DNA of 64,000 nt from Comamonadaceae bacterium (GTDB lineage: Bacteria; Pseudomonadota; Gammaproteobacteria; Burkholderiales; Burkholderiaceae_C). Made by a program: the position numbers and the translations under genes. The DNA is taken from assembly GCA_027484105.1 (NCBI GenBank), contig JAIXUG010000005.1, forward strand, positions 434,001 to 498,000, given 5' to 3'. Numbering within the stretch: the stretch's first letter is position 1; the number at the start of each line of letters is the position of its first letter. Below, piece after piece: positions 1-9,002 of the stretch. The notes below the pieces were generated by a model that saw only the letters and a list, made by a program, of their open reading frames with translations, did not search any database and was not told where the DNA came from.

Positions 1-1
1 G

Positions 2-496
2 GCAGCCACCGGTCATGGCCACAGCCATGGCCATGGCAACGAAGCAGGCCACGCTGACAACGCTGCCCCAGTGGCGCAAGTGGTCAGCCGCAGCATCGAC
101 ATCCGCATGGACGACACCATGCGCTTTGCGCCCGACACCTTGCAGGTCCAGGCTGGGGAAACCATCCGCTTTGTGGTGCACAACGCCGGCAAAGTCGAGC
201 ATGAACTGGTGCTGGGCAGTGACGAAGACATCCGTGCGCACGCCGAGGACATGAAAAAAGGCACCGACCACCGCCACAGCCACGCGGGTGCTGCCGCCAT
301 CAGCGTGGCCCCGGGTCAAAAGGGAGAATTGGTCGTGACCTTCAGCAAAACCGGCACGCTGCAAATGGCCTGCCTGATCCCGGGCCACTACGAAGCGGGC
401 ATGAAAGGCCAGCTGAATGTGACCAGCGGTGGGGCCTCGCCCTCATCGGCCAAATCCAAGAGCCCGGCGCACGACCACAGCGCCCACAAGCACTGA
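2..496 (+). CDS. Cupredoxin-domain copper-binding protein (5' end outside window)
   Basis: The frame is open to the left edge, so the N-terminus is missing; a GTG at 71 is available but is probably internal. The visible part opens with a His/Gly-rich stretch (HGHSHGHG), then a cupredoxin fold. A type I copper site can be read: a histidine in VEHELVLG, then cysteine, histidine and methionine in CLIPGHYEAGM (C-x4-H-x4-M spacing). The C-terminus is again rich in His, Ser and Lys (HDHSAHKH). Such proteins are periplasmic copper carriers or electron carriers. The His-rich ends suggest copper handling rather than respiratory electron transfer (inference). It is convergent with pgi, and the two stop codons abut in the palindrome TGATCA. 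Confidence 0.85.
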   Translation, partial: AATGHGHSHGHGNEAGHADNAAPVAQVVSRSIDIRMDDTMRFAPDTLQVQAGETIRFVVHNAGKVEHELVLGSDEDIRAHAEDMKKGTDHRHSHAGAAAISVAPGQKGELVVTFSKTGTLQMACLIPGHYEAGMKGQLNVTSGGASPSSAKSKSPAHDHSAHKH

Positions 497-2029
497 TCAG
501 CACAAACGCTGGAGCAGGCCTGCGGTGGAAGCATCCAGGCCCGCCACTTGGCCCGATGCCATGCGCGCGTGGATGTCTTGGGCCAACACCTTGCCCAGCT
601 CCACGCCCCACTGGTCAAAGCTGTTGATGCCCCAGACCGAGCCACTGACAAACACGCGGTGCTCTTGCAGGGCGATCAGCGCGCCCAAACTGGCGGGCGT
701 GAGTTCATCGAGCAACAAGAACGTGCTGGGCCGGTTGCCCTTGAAATGCTTGTGCCCGCCTTCATCGTCTTTGCCCAGCATCAGCGCCTGCGCTTGGGCA
801 ATGGCATTGGCCAGCAGCAGCTCGTGGTGCTTGGCCCAGTTGTGCGTGGGCTTTTTGACCGCGATGAATTCCAGCGGCACCACGTCGGTGCCCTGGTGCA
901 GCATCTGAAAATACGCGTGCTGCCCGTTGGTGCCCGGCTCGCCCCACAGCACCGGCGAAGTGCCATAGGCCAGCGCATGGCCATTGCGGTCCACCTGCTT
1001 GCCATTGCTCTCCATCTCAAGCTGCTGCAAAAAAGCAGGCCAGCGGCGCAAAGCGCTGTGGTAGGGCGCGATCGAGCGGCTGGTGTAGTTCAAGAAATTG
1101 CGGTACCACACATCGAGCAGGCCCAAACGCACGGGCAGGTTGTGCGCCAATGGCGCGGTCTGGAAATGCTGGTCCATCGCGTGCGCACCGGCCAGAAAAT
1201 CCCTGAAACCCTGGGCACCAATGGCGATGGCCACCGGCAGGCCAATCGCCGACCACACCGAATAACGGCCCCCCACCCAGTCCCAAAAACCAAAGGTGGT
1301 GGTGATGCCGAACTCGGCCGCCGCTGCCACATTGCTGGTGAGGGCCACAAAGTGGCGGGCCACATCGACGCCACCCTGCGCCTGGAACCAAGCAAGCGCC
1401 GAGCGCGCGTTGACCATCGTGTCCAAGGTGGTGAAGCTTTTGGACGCCACCACAAACAGCGTGGAGGCAGGTTTCAAATGGGCCAGCACCGTGGTCAACT
1501 CGTGGCCGTCCACATTCGAGACAAAATGGAAACGCTTGCCCGGCAGCACGAAGTCTTGCAAAGCCTGCACCGCCATTTGCGGCCCCAGGTCCGAGCCGCC
1601 AATGCCGAAGTTCACCACGTCGGTGATCTGCGCATCGGCCCGGATGGTTTCTGCAAAGGCCAGCATGGGCTGGAGCGTGGCGTGCACCTGCGCCAGCGGC
1701 TCGGCCAAATCACCGCCCAGGGAACCCTCGGGCTGGCGTAGCAGCCAGTGCATCACGGCGCGACCCTCGGTGCTGTTGATGTGCTCACCACGGAACATGG
1801 CGTCGCGGTGCGCGGCCAAGCCGGTCTGACGGGCCAGCTCTTGCAGCAGGGCTTCGGTCGCGGCATCCACCAGGTTTTTGGACAAATCGGCAAACACGTG
1901 GGGGGCCGTTTGGCTCAGCGTGTCGGCACGGCTGGGATCTTGCGCAAAAGCGGTGCGCAAATCAAAACCCTTGGCCTTGGCCGCGTGGGCCGTCAGGGCC
2001 TTCCAGGCCGGGGTGTGGTCACAGCGCAT
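497..2029 (-). CDS. pgi: Glucose-6-phosphate isomerase
   Basis: Interconverts glucose 6-phosphate and fructose 6-phosphate in the cytoplasm. The 510-residue protein carries the two family signatures: GGRYSVWSAIGL at about 253-264 and GEPGTNGQHAYFQ at about 363-375, which holds the base Glu and a conserved His. The serine-rich phosphate-binding part (GIGGSDLGP, about 142-150; SKSFTT, about 197-202) is intact. It lies three bases downstream of the transaldolase stop codon and is surely co-transcribed with it. Length is somewhat below the E. coli enzyme but usual for the short Burkholderiales form. Confidence 0.97.
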   Translation of the reverse strand: MRCDHTPAWKALTAHAAKAKGFDLRTAFAQDPSRADTLSQTAPHVFADLSKNLVDAATEALLQELARQTGLAAHRDAMFRGEHINSTEGRAVMHWLLRQPEGSLGGDLAEPLAQVHATLQPMLAFAETIRADAQITDVVNFGIGGSDLGPQMAVQALQDFVLPGKRFHFVSNVDGHELTTVLAHLKPASTLFVVASKSFTTLDTMVNARSALAWFQAQGGVDVARHFVALTSNVAAAAEFGITTTFGFWDWVGGRYSVWSAIGLPVAIAIGAQGFRDFLAGAHAMDQHFQTAPLAHNLPVRLGLLDVWYRNFLNYTSRSIAPYHSALRRWPAFLQQLEMESNGKQVDRNGHALAYGTSPVLWGEPGTNGQHAYFQMLHQGTDVVPLEFIAVKKPTHNWAKHHELLLANAIAQAQALMLGKDDEGGHKHFKGNRPSTFLLLDELTPASLGALIALQEHRVFVSGSVWGINSFDQWGVELGKVLAQDIHARMASGQVAGLDASTAGLLQRLC

Positions 2030-2032
2030 GCC

Positions 2033-2980
2033 TCAGGCTTTCTTCATGAGTTCTTCAAGCTTGACCGCATCGGCGCAAAACGCTCGGATGCCCTCGGCCA
2101 GTTTTTCGGTGGCCATGGCGTCTTCATTGAGCGCCAAGCGGAAAGCCGCTTCGTCATAGGCCACGGCAGGCAAGTCCATGCTTTGGGCGGCTGCCGCATC
2201 CAGCGCCTGGTTCACAGGCGCATCCGTGGCCGCCAGCTGCGCCAGCAACTCGGGGCTGATGGTCAGCAAATCGCAACCGGCCAGCGCGGTGATCTGGCCG
2301 ATGTTGCGGAACGACGCGCCCATCACCTCGGTGGCGATGCCGTGCTTTTTGTAGTGGTTGAAGATGGCCCGCACCGACCGCACGCCGGGGTCGTTCGCGC
2401 CCGACATGGCCGCTTCGTCCCAGGCTGCGCCAGCGCTTTTTTTGTACCAATCGTGAATGCGGCCCACAAAGGGCGAGATGAGTTGCACCTTGGCCTGGCC
2501 ACACGCCACCGCCTGGCAAAACGCAAACAGCAGCGTCAGGTTGCAGCGGATGCCCTCGCGCTGCAGCTCAGCCGCGGCCTGAATGCCTTCCCAGGTCGAG
2601 GCGATTTTGATCAACACCCGCTCACGCGCAATGCCCTGCGCCTCATACAGCGCCATGATGCGGCGCGCGCGCGCCACAGTGGCGGCGCTGTCAAAACTCA
2701 GCCGTGCATCCACCTCGGTCGAGACACGACCCGGGATGGTGTTCAGGATTTCACAACCAAAGCGCACCAACAGGTGGTCCATCACCACGTCCAGCGGCTG
2801 GCCCCGGTGCGCGGCCACGGTTTCGGCCAGCAAGGGCGCGTAATCGGGCTTTTGCACCGCCTTCAAAATCAACGACGGGTTGGTGGTCGCGTCTTGCGGC
2901 TGGAACTGGGCCAACTGCTTGAAATCACCGGTATCGGCCACCACCGTGGTGAATTGTTTGAGGGCGTCGAGTTGGTTCAT
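2033..2980 (-). CDS. tal: Transaldolase
   Basis: Transfers a dihydroxyacetone unit between sedoheptulose 7-phosphate and glyceraldehyde 3-phosphate in the non-oxidative pentose phosphate pathway. The 315-residue protein aligns with class I transaldolases: DATTNPSLI at 30-38 and the Schiff-base lysine at about 125 in [13 protein letters not shown] chose the ATG at 2980 (protein [10 protein letters not shown]...) because it matches the family N-terminus; an ATG two codons upstream (2986) and a TTG at 2998 are in frame and cannot be excluded. First gene of a tal-pgi operon, divergent from zwf. Confidence 0.95.
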   Translation of the reverse strand: MNQLDALKQFTTVVADTGDFKQLAQFQPQDATTNPSLILKAVQKPDYAPLLAETVAAHRGQPLDVVMDHLLVRFGCEILNTIPGRVSTEVDARLSFDSAATVARARRIMALYEAQGIARERVLIKIASTWEGIQAAAELQREGIRCNLTLLFAFCQAVACGQAKVQLISPFVGRIHDWYKKSAGAAWDEAAMSGANDPGVRSVRAIFNHYKKHGIATEVMGASFRNIGQITALAGCDLLTISPELLAQLAATDAPVNQALDAAAAQSMDLPAVAYDEAAFRLALNEDAMATEKLAEGIRAFCADAVKLEELMKKA

Positions 2981-3020
2981 GGTCATTTCAAAAATCAAGC
3001 TTGAATTATCTTTGAAACAA

Positions 3021-3052
3021 AGTTACATTACAAACACTTATTTCATGTAACT
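3021..3052. promoter_or_regulatory. Operator-like inverted repeat between tal and zwf
   Basis: Perfect 8-base arms AGTTACAT (3021-3028) and ATGTAACT (3045-3052) lie in the 82-base gap between the divergent tal and zwf starts. The left arm continues into TTACA, so each half resembles the TGTAA/TTACA core of HexR operators. A HexR-type regulator is encoded immediately downstream of zwf, so this is the obvious candidate site for control of both directions. The half-site spacing is wider than the classical 17-base HexR palindrome, so assignment to HexR is inference. Confidence 0.5.
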
Positions 3053-3062
3053 CAAGAACAGC

Positions 3063-4526
3063 ATGGCTTTTGATCTGGTCTTCTTTGGGGGCACCGGCGA
3101 CCTGGTCTGGCGCAAACTCATGCCCGCCTTGTTTCAGGCCTTTCGGCATGACACCTTGCCCGAAGGTGGCCGCATCATCGGTGTGGGACGCGATGACCTG
3201 AGCGACGAACAATACCGCCAGCAAATCCAGTCGCGCTTTGAGCAAGTCGAAGGCGACAAGCGCCCCAAGCCCGAAGAGTTCGCCCGCTTTGCCAGTTTGC
3301 TGTGCTACGTGCGCATGGACCTGTCCAAGCCGCAAGCCTACGCGGCGCTGTCAGCCCGCCTGGCCGAGCGCGAAACCGACCGCGTGGTGATGTATTTGTC
3401 CACCGCCCCCAGCCTGTTCACCACGGTGTGTGAGCAACTCGCCGCCCACGGCCTGAACACATCCAAGACGCGCATCGTGCTGGAAAAGCCACTGGGCCAC
3501 GACCTGGCCTCCAACCGAACCATCAACCATGCGGTGGGACTGGCCTTCAAAGAGCAACAGATCTTCCGCATCGACCACTACCTCGGCAAGCCCGCGGTGC
3601 AAAACCTGTTTGCCATGCGCTTTGGCAATGCTTTGTTTGAGCCCCTGTGGCGGCGCGAGCACATCGCCAACATCCAGATCACCATGGCCGAAGAGTTGGG
3701 CGTGGAAAAACGCGGCGGTTTTTACGACGCCACCGGCGCCCTGCGCGACATGGTGCAAAACCACGCCCTGCAGCTGCTGTGCGCGATTGCCATGGAGCCG
3801 CCCATCAACGCCCACGCCGACGCCATCCGCGACGAAAAACTCAAGGTGCTGCGCGCCCTGAAACGCTGGACACCCGACACCCTGAGCCAACACGTCATTC
3901 GCGGCCAGTACAGCGCAGGTAACCTGTTCGGTCAGGCCGTCCCCGCCTACCGCGACGAAGCGGGCGTGAGCCCCAACAGCAGCACCGAAACGTTTGTGGC
4001 GCTGCGCACCGAAATCGCCAACTGGCGTTGGGCGGGCGTGCCTTTTTACATCCGCACCGGCAAACGCATGGCGGCGCGCGAAGCGCACATCGAGATCAAT
4101 TTCAGACCCACCCCGCACGAGATTTTCAAAAGCCCCATGGGCCATGCCAACAAACTGGTGATCCACCTGCAACCCAAAGACGGGCTGGAGCTGCACCTGT
4201 TGGCGCAAGGCCAAAGCAAACGCGGCCAAGGCAGCGGCGGCGCCACCCTGAGCCCGGTGCACCTGGATCTGGACTTTGACAAACGCTTTGGCAGCCAGCG
4301 CGTGGGCGCTTACGAGCGCTTGCTGCTCGATGTGCTGGACGGTCGCCTGAACCTGTTTGTGCGCAGCGACGAACAAGAAGAGGCCTGGCGCTGGGTCGAG
4401 CCCATCCTCCAACACTGGAAAAACGACACCATTGGCCCCCGCCCCTACGCCGCCGGCACCTGGGGGCCCAGCGCGTCCAGCGCCATGATCGCGCGCGACG
4501 GCTATTGCTGGTCCGAAGAAATCTGA
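3063..4526 (+). CDS. zwf: Glucose-6-phosphate 1-dehydrogenase
   Basis: Oxidises glucose 6-phosphate to 6-phosphogluconolactone with NAD(P)+, entry to the pentose phosphate and Entner-Doudoroff routes. The 487-residue protein shows the nucleotide-binding GGTGDLVWRK (9-18), the EKPLGHD motif (141-147) and the substrate-binding/catalytic signature RIDHYLGK (169-176). Length is typical. It is followed after 15 bases by an RpiR/HexR regulator, and its upstream region holds the inverted repeat at 3021-3052. Only a weak ribosome binding site is visible before the ATG. Confidence 0.97.
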   Translation: MAFDLVFFGGTGDLVWRKLMPALFQAFRHDTLPEGGRIIGVGRDDLSDEQYRQQIQSRFEQVEGDKRPKPEEFARFASLLCYVRMDLSKPQAYAALSARLAERETDRVVMYLSTAPSLFTTVCEQLAAHGLNTSKTRIVLEKPLGHDLASNRTINHAVGLAFKEQQIFRIDHYLGKPAVQNLFAMRFGNALFEPLWRREHIANIQITMAEELGVEKRGGFYDATGALRDMVQNHALQLLCAIAMEPPINAHADAIRDEKLKVLRALKRWTPDTLSQHVIRGQYSAGNLFGQAVPAYRDEAGVSPNSSTETFVALRTEIANWRWAGVPFYIRTGKRMAAREAHIEINFRPTPHEIFKSPMGHANKLVIHLQPKDGLELHLLAQGQSKRGQGSGGATLSPVHLDLDFDKRFGSQRVGAYERLLLDVLDGRLNLFVRSDEQEEAWRWVEPILQHWKNDTIGPRPYAAGTWGPSASSAMIARDGYCWSEEI

Positions 4527-4541
4527 ATCGAAAGACGCCCC

Positions 4542-5387
4542 ATGCTCGACCGCATCAAAGCCTGTCTGCCCTCTTTGGCCCCGGCCGAACAACGCGTGGG
4601 CCAACTCGTGCTGGCCGACCCCCGCGGCTTTGCCAAACTGCCCGTCACCGAGTTGGCCGACCGCGCCCATGTGAGCAAACCCACCGTGGTGCGCTTTTGC
4701 CGCAGCGTCGGCTATGACGGCCTGTCCGACTTCAAACTCAAGCTGGCGGGCAGCGTGAGCGAGGGTGTGCCCTTCATCCACCGCAGTGTGGACGCCGATG
4801 ACAAAACCAGTGACATCGCGGTCAAGGTCATCGACAACACCGTGGCGGCTTTTTTGAAGTACCGCAACGACGCCAGCTCGTTCGCGCTGGAGCATGCGGC
4901 CCAAGCCCTGGCCACCGCCCAAAAAACCAACCGCCGCATCGAGTTTTATGGCGCGGGCAATTCCGGCATCGTGGCGCAGGACGCGCAGCACAAATTCTTT
5001 CGGCTGGGGGTCAACGCCATTGCCTACAGCGACGGCCACATGCAGGTCATGAGCGCCACCATGCTCCAGCCGGGCGACTGCGCCGTCATCATCTCCAACT
5101 CGGGCCGCACGCGTGACCTGATGGACGCCTGCGACATCGCCAAAAAACAAGGCGCCACCACCATCGTGATCACCGCCAGCGGCTCGCCCCTGGCCAGCGC
5201 CGGGCACATCCACCTCACGGCGGACCACCCCGAGGGCTATGACAAATACAGCCCCATGGTCTCGCGTCTGCTGCACCTGCTCATCATCGACATCCTGGCC
5301 ACCACCGTGGCCCTGCGCATCGGCGAAGCCCTGCAACCTGCGCTGCGCGACATGAAGAAGAACCTCAGCAACAAGCGCTACACCTGA
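4542..5387 (+). CDS. hexR: RpiR/HexR-family transcriptional regulator
   Basis: A 281-residue regulator with an N-terminal RpiR-type helix-turn-helix (about residues 35-60, VSKPTVVRFCRSVGYDG) and a C-terminal SIS sugar-phosphate-binding domain (about 125-255, beginning IEFYGAGNSG). In proteobacteria HexR represses zwf and related genes and is released by the Entner-Doudoroff intermediate KDPG. Position directly after zwf, with an inverted repeat in the tal-zwf gap, supports that role. The symbol is given on family and context; other RpiR members look alike, so ligand identity is inference. Confidence 0.85.
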   Translation: MLDRIKACLPSLAPAEQRVGQLVLADPRGFAKLPVTELADRAHVSKPTVVRFCRSVGYDGLSDFKLKLAGSVSEGVPFIHRSVDADDKTSDIAVKVIDNTVAAFLKYRNDASSFALEHAAQALATAQKTNRRIEFYGAGNSGIVAQDAQHKFFRLGVNAIAYSDGHMQVMSATMLQPGDCAVIISNSGRTRDLMDACDIAKKQGATTIVITASGSPLASAGHIHLTADHPEGYDKYSPMVSRLLHLLIIDILATTVALRIGEALQPALRDMKKNLSNKRYT

Positions 5388-5404
5388 GTTTCGGTTTGAA
5401 CAGC

Positions 5405-5510
5405 GCCCCAACGGGGCCACACTCTGCCCCGGTAAAATCTCGGCTTTTGCCAGCCTGCACAGGGCTTGGCCGCCACGGGGGCTGCTTGGCTACCCGCACG
5501 ATCTTCAGGA
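5405..5510 (+). promoter_or_regulatory. Leader region of prfC: small hairpin, -10-like box and RBS
   Basis: Between hexR and prfC there is a short GC hairpin (GCCCC-AAC-GGGGC, 5405-5417) without a T run, then a -10-like TAAAAT at 5433-5438, and a ribosome binding site CAGGA at 5506-5510. The RBS sits six bases before a GTG at 5517 and decides the start of prfC. No good -35 box is seen at the expected distance, so the promoter call is weak. Confidence 0.35.
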
Positions 5511-5516
5511 CCCCTT

Positions 5517-7145
5517 GTGACCTACGCCCACGAAACCCGGCGCCGCCGGACGTTTGCCATCATTTCCCACCCCGACGCGGGCAAAACCACGCTGACCGAA
5601 AAGCTCTTGCTGTTCTCGGGCGCGATCCAGATCGCCGGCTCGGTCAAAGCGCGCAAAGCGTCCCGTCACGCCACCAGCGACTGGATGGAAATCGAAAAGC
5701 AGCGCGGCATCTCGGTGGCATCGTCCGTGATGCAGATGCTGTACCGCGAACACGTCATCAACCTGCTCGACACCCCCGGCCACAAGGACTTCTCGGAAGA
5801 CACCTACCGCGTGCTGACGGCCGTGGATTCGGCACTGATGGTGATCGACGCGGCCAACGGTGTGGAAGCACAAACCCGCCGCCTGATCGAGGTCTGCCGT
5901 CAGCGCGACACGCCCATCATCACCTTCGTCAACAAGATGGACCGCGAAGTGCGCGACCCGCTCGATATTCTGGATGAGGTGGAGCGCGAGCTGGGCATGC
6001 CCTGCGTGCCCATGACCTGGCCGGTGGGCCAAGGCAAATCGTTTGGCGGCATCGTCAACCTGCGCACGCAGGCCATGACGGTGTTCGACTCTGGCTCTGA
6101 ACGTCTGCCGCAAGACTTCGAAACCATTGCGCTCACCGAGCAAGCCCAACTGGCCGAGCGCTTTGGCCTGGAATGGCAAACCGCCATGGACAGCATGGAG
6201 CTGGCCACCGGCGCCTCGCCCGCGTTTGACGAAGCCGCCTTCTTGGCGGGCAAGCAAACCCCCGTGTTCTTCGGCTCGGGGGTGAACAACTTCGGGGTGA
6301 TGGAGGTGCTGGACGCCCTGGTTGATCTGGCCCCCGCGCCCAAGCCCCGCACCAGCAACCTGCTGGTCAACAAACAGCCCGTGGTCAAAGAAATCCAGCC
6401 CGAAGACAGCGCGTTTTCGGGCGTGGTGTTCAAGGTGCAGGCCAATATGGACGCCAACCACCGCGACCGCATCGCCTTCGTGCGCATGGCGTCTGGCAAA
6501 TACACACCGGGCATGAAGCTCAAGGTGCAGCGCACCGCCAAAGAACTGCGCCCCACCAGCGTGGTGACTTTTTTGAGCCAGCGGCGTGAGGCGGTGGACG
6601 AAGCCTATGCGGGCGACATCATCGGCTTCACCACCCACGGTGGCGTGCAGCTGGGCGACACCATCACCGACGGCGCGAATTTGCAATTCACCGGCCTGCC
6701 GTTTTTCGCGCCCGAACTTTTCATGACCGTCATCCTGAAGAACCCGCTGCGCACCAAGCAACTGCAAACCGGCTTGGACCAACTCGGCGAAGAAGGCGCG
6801 ATCCAGGTTTTCAAACCCGAAATCGGTGGCCCCATGCTCTTGGGCGCGGTCGGTCAGCTGCAGTTTGAAGTGGTGCAACACCGCCTCAAAGCCGAATACG
6901 ACTGCGACGTGCGCCTGGAAGGCTGCCAGTACACCGGTGCCCGCTGGATCACCGCCGACACCCCGGCCGAGCTGCGCGAGTTCACCAACGCCTACCCCCA
7001 GCGCCTGGCACTCGATGCCGCAGGCACACTCGCCTATTTGTGCACCAGCCCTTACGACGTGCGCCTGGCGCAAGAGCGCTTCCCCAAAATCCACTTCCAC
7101 CCGCTGCGCGAGCACGCGGGCTTGGCGCTGGGGTCGGCAGGCTAA
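5517..7145 (+). CDS. prfC: Peptide chain release factor 3
   Basis: A translational GTPase that recycles release factors RF1 and RF2 from the ribosome after termination. The 542-residue protein has G1 (SHPDAGKTT, about 17-25), G3 (DTPGH, 85-89) and G4 (NKMD, 139-142) motifs, followed by EF-G-like domains II and III. Start: the open frame extends to a TTG at 5466, but the GTG at 5517 gives the family N-terminus (TYAHETRRRRTFAIISH) and has a CAGGA ribosome binding site at correct spacing. Confidence 0.95.
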   Translation: MTYAHETRRRRTFAIISHPDAGKTTLTEKLLLFSGAIQIAGSVKARKASRHATSDWMEIEKQRGISVASSVMQMLYREHVINLLDTPGHKDFSEDTYRVLTAVDSALMVIDAANGVEAQTRRLIEVCRQRDTPIITFVNKMDREVRDPLDILDEVERELGMPCVPMTWPVGQGKSFGGIVNLRTQAMTVFDSGSERLPQDFETIALTEQAQLAERFGLEWQTAMDSMELATGASPAFDEAAFLAGKQTPVFFGSGVNNFGVMEVLDALVDLAPAPKPRTSNLLVNKQPVVKEIQPEDSAFSGVVFKVQANMDANHRDRIAFVRMASGKYTPGMKLKVQRTAKELRPTSVVTFLSQRREAVDEAYAGDIIGFTTHGGVQLGDTITDGANLQFTGLPFFAPELFMTVILKNPLRTKQLQTGLDQLGEEGAIQVFKPEIGGPMLLGAVGQLQFEVVQHRLKAEYDCDVRLEGCQYTGARWITADTPAELREFTNAYPQRLALDAAGTLAYLCTSPYDVRLAQERFPKIHFHPLREHAGLALGSAG

Positions 7146-7158
7146 GCAACGTCCCCCG

Positions 7159-7944
7159 ATGCGCCCCCTCTCCAGCTGGCAAGTTCCACGCCCTGTCGTC
7201 GGCGTCTTCACCGACATCGACGACACGCTGACGACCGATGGCGCCATCACTCCCGATGCCTTGCAAGCCCTGGCCGACCTGAAGGCTGCAGGCCTGCATG
7301 TGGTGCCCATCACCGGCAGGCCTGTGGGGTGGAGCGAGCCGTTTGCAGCCCGCTGGCCGGTGGACGCCATCGTGGCCGAAAACGGTGCGGTGGGTCTGCA
7401 GCACTCGGCAGCGCAAGGCCTGCGCAAGCTGTACCAGCAAGACCAGGCCACCCGCAGCGCGCACTTCGCCCGCATGCAGCAGGTGCTGGCGCACATCGAA
7501 CGCACGGTGCCCGGGGCCAGCCGCTCGCAAGACGGCGGCGGACGCGAAACCGACATCGCCATCGACCACAGCGAATTCACGCAACTGCCACCGTCGGCCA
7601 TCGATGCCGTGGTGCACCACATGCACGCCGAAGGCATGACCGCCACCGTCAGCAGCATCCACATCAACGGCTGGTTTGGCGAGCACAGCAAGCTCACCGG
7701 TGCCCGCTGGATCGTGCGCGAGTTGTGGGGGCGCGACCTCGATGCCGAGATCGACCGCTGGGTCTATGTGGGCGACTCCACCAACGACCAACTCATGTTT
7801 GCGCACTTTCCCCACAGCATCGGCGTGGCCAACATCCGCCGCTTTGAAGCGCAGCTCACTCACCCTCCGCGCTACATCACCCCAAGTGAGCGGGGCGCAG
7901 GGTTTGCGCAAGTCGTGCAGCGCTTGCTCAACCCAGGAACTTAA
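7159..7944 (+). CDS. HAD-superfamily (IIB) phosphatase, mannosyl-3-phosphoglycerate/sucrose phosphatase-like
   Basis: A 261-residue HAD hydrolase with all the expected motifs: nucleophile DIDDTLT (Asp19, Asp21), motif II region in ITGRP (about 51-55) and the metal-binding GDSTND (205-210). The large type IIB cap between motifs II and III fits sugar-phosphate phosphatases such as mannosyl-3-phosphoglycerate phosphatase or Cof-like enzymes. The substrate cannot be told from sequence. It begins 13 bases after prfC and is probably co-transcribed. Its TAA stop lies inside a palindromic repeat (7941-7965). Confidence 0.8.
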   Translation: MRPLSSWQVPRPVVGVFTDIDDTLTTDGAITPDALQALADLKAAGLHVVPITGRPVGWSEPFAARWPVDAIVAENGAVGLQHSAAQGLRKLYQQDQATRSAHFARMQQVLAHIERTVPGASRSQDGGGRETDIAIDHSEFTQLPPSAIDAVVHHMHAEGMTATVSSIHINGWFGEHSKLTGARWIVRELWGRDLDAEIDRWVYVGDSTNDQLMFAHFPHSIGVANIRRFEAQLTHPPRYITPSERGAGFAQVVQRLLNPGT

Positions 7945-7965
7945 TTGGGATCTGACCCCAATTAA
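7941..7965. repeat. Imperfect palindrome around GGGATCTGACCCC
   Basis: A 25-base near-palindrome (arms TTAATTGGG and CCCAATTAA around a GATCTGACC-type centre) contains the stop codon of the HAD phosphatase. Sequences with a GGGGTCAGACCCC-like core flanked by TTAATT occur repeatedly in many betaproteobacterial genomes (recalled knowledge), which suggests a mobile or REP-like element. It could equally act as a transcription terminator or convergent-gene insulator, as it separates the plus-strand HAD gene from a minus-strand gene ending at 7979. Confidence 0.5.
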
Positions 7966-7978
7966 CAAATCAAATGGG

Positions 7979-8989
7979 TTACTTGACGGTCACGCTTAAA
8001 AAGGCCGGGTCGCTGCTCAGGCGTCCATCGTTCACCACCAGACTGAACACATAAAGTCCCGGTAAATCAGGGACAAACACCGTTTTGGGTGCAATAGAAC
8101 TCAGTATATTTCTGGTGCTTCCATTGGGCGCGTAAGGTATGGCCCAAGAGTAAGTCAATGAATCGCCATTCGGATCAGTACTGGCAGAACCATCGAGATT
8201 GACACTTTTACCCACGGTCCCCTCCAAGTCCTTGCCCACATCGGCCACCGGTTTCAAATTGTTGTTGTCGGCGGTGATCGTCACCACCACCAGGTCGCTG
8301 TTCAAAGCACCATCATTCACAACCAGGCCAATACGATAAGGGCCTGCGACGTCGGGTACAAAATACGCTTTAACGGCGTCGTCGGACAACAAAAGGGCCT
8401 TGGTACTGGCTTCTGGCTTTTCTTTGATTTCCCATTTGTAGGTGATCACATCTTTATTGGCATCAGTACTGCCCGAACCATCGAGTATCAACATTTTGCC
8501 AATCATCACGTCCTGATCAGAGCCAGCCCTGGCAACAGGCGCCACATTCGCATTGACCACGTTGACCGTGACATTGACAAATGGACTGCTCAACTTACTG
8601 TCGTTTACCCTGAACAAGAAGGTGTATGTACCAGTAACGTCGGCCACAAAATTCGGCTTAGGTGTGGTTGCGCCATTCAGTACGGCCGTGCTGTTAGAAG
8701 GCTTTGTCACCAAAGTCCATGAGTAAGTCAAAACATCCCGATCTTCGTCCAGACTCTTGGAGCCATCCAACTCCACCTTCGAATTGACGACGGCGTTGAG
8801 ATTTTCGGTTGTGACAGCCTTGGGGGCTACATTGGATGGCGCGATGCCCTCGGTCGATTGAGATTGCTTTTCAGAGCCACAACTGGCCAAACTTCCCAAT
8901 ACAGCATTGCAATCGCTGCCACCGCCACAAGCGGCCAACACAGGAAGAAATGCGCACACTGTCCACCACCGAAGATTTTTCAACCCCAT
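7979..8989 (-). CDS. Lipoprotein with three PKD-type repeats
   Basis: A 336-residue lipoprotein. The signal peptide ends in the lipobox LAAC with Cys21, followed by GGGSDC. Three tandem beta-sandwich (PKD/Ig-like) repeats follow, each marked by a version of LDGS.S.D...D.LTY.W (examples: LDGSGSTDANKDVITYKWE; LDGSASTDPNGDSLTYSWA). Such repeats act as spacers or binding modules in surface proteins; no catalytic domain is visible. I chose the ATG at 8989 because it gives a correct signal peptide and follows a GGGAG ribosome binding site. It lies 13 bases behind another small lipoprotein gene and is likely in one operon with it. Confidence 0.8.
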   Translation of the reverse strand: MGLKNLRWWTVCAFLPVLAACGGGSDCNAVLGSLASCGSEKQSQSTEGIAPSNVAPKAVTTENLNAVVNSKVELDGSKSLDEDRDVLTYSWTLVTKPSNSTAVLNGATTPKPNFVADVTGTYTFLFRVNDSKLSSPFVNVTVNVVNANVAPVARAGSDQDVMIGKMLILDGSGSTDANKDVITYKWEIKEKPEASTKALLLSDDAVKAYFVPDVAGPYRIGLVVNDGALNSDLVVVTITADNNNLKPVADVGKDLEGTVGKSVNLDGSASTDPNGDSLTYSWAIPYAPNGSTRNILSSIAPKTVFVPDLPGLYVFSLVVNDGRLSSDPAFLSVTVK

Positions 8990-9002
8990 CACTGCTCCCT
9001 GT

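Noticed and set aside
494..499. TGATCA formed by the two abutting stop codons of the cupredoxin gene and pgi
   Set aside because: It is the natural result of back-to-back TGA stops; no regulatory meaning needed.
3351..5420. A 689-codon open frame antisense to zwf and hexR
   Set aside because: It overlaps two certain genes and its translation is a shadow rich in Gly, Ala, Val and His, as expected for the reverse frame of GC-rich genes.
5505..7697. A 730-codon antisense frame over prfC and the HAD gene
   Set aside because: No domain pattern and full overlap with prfC; shadow of codon bias.
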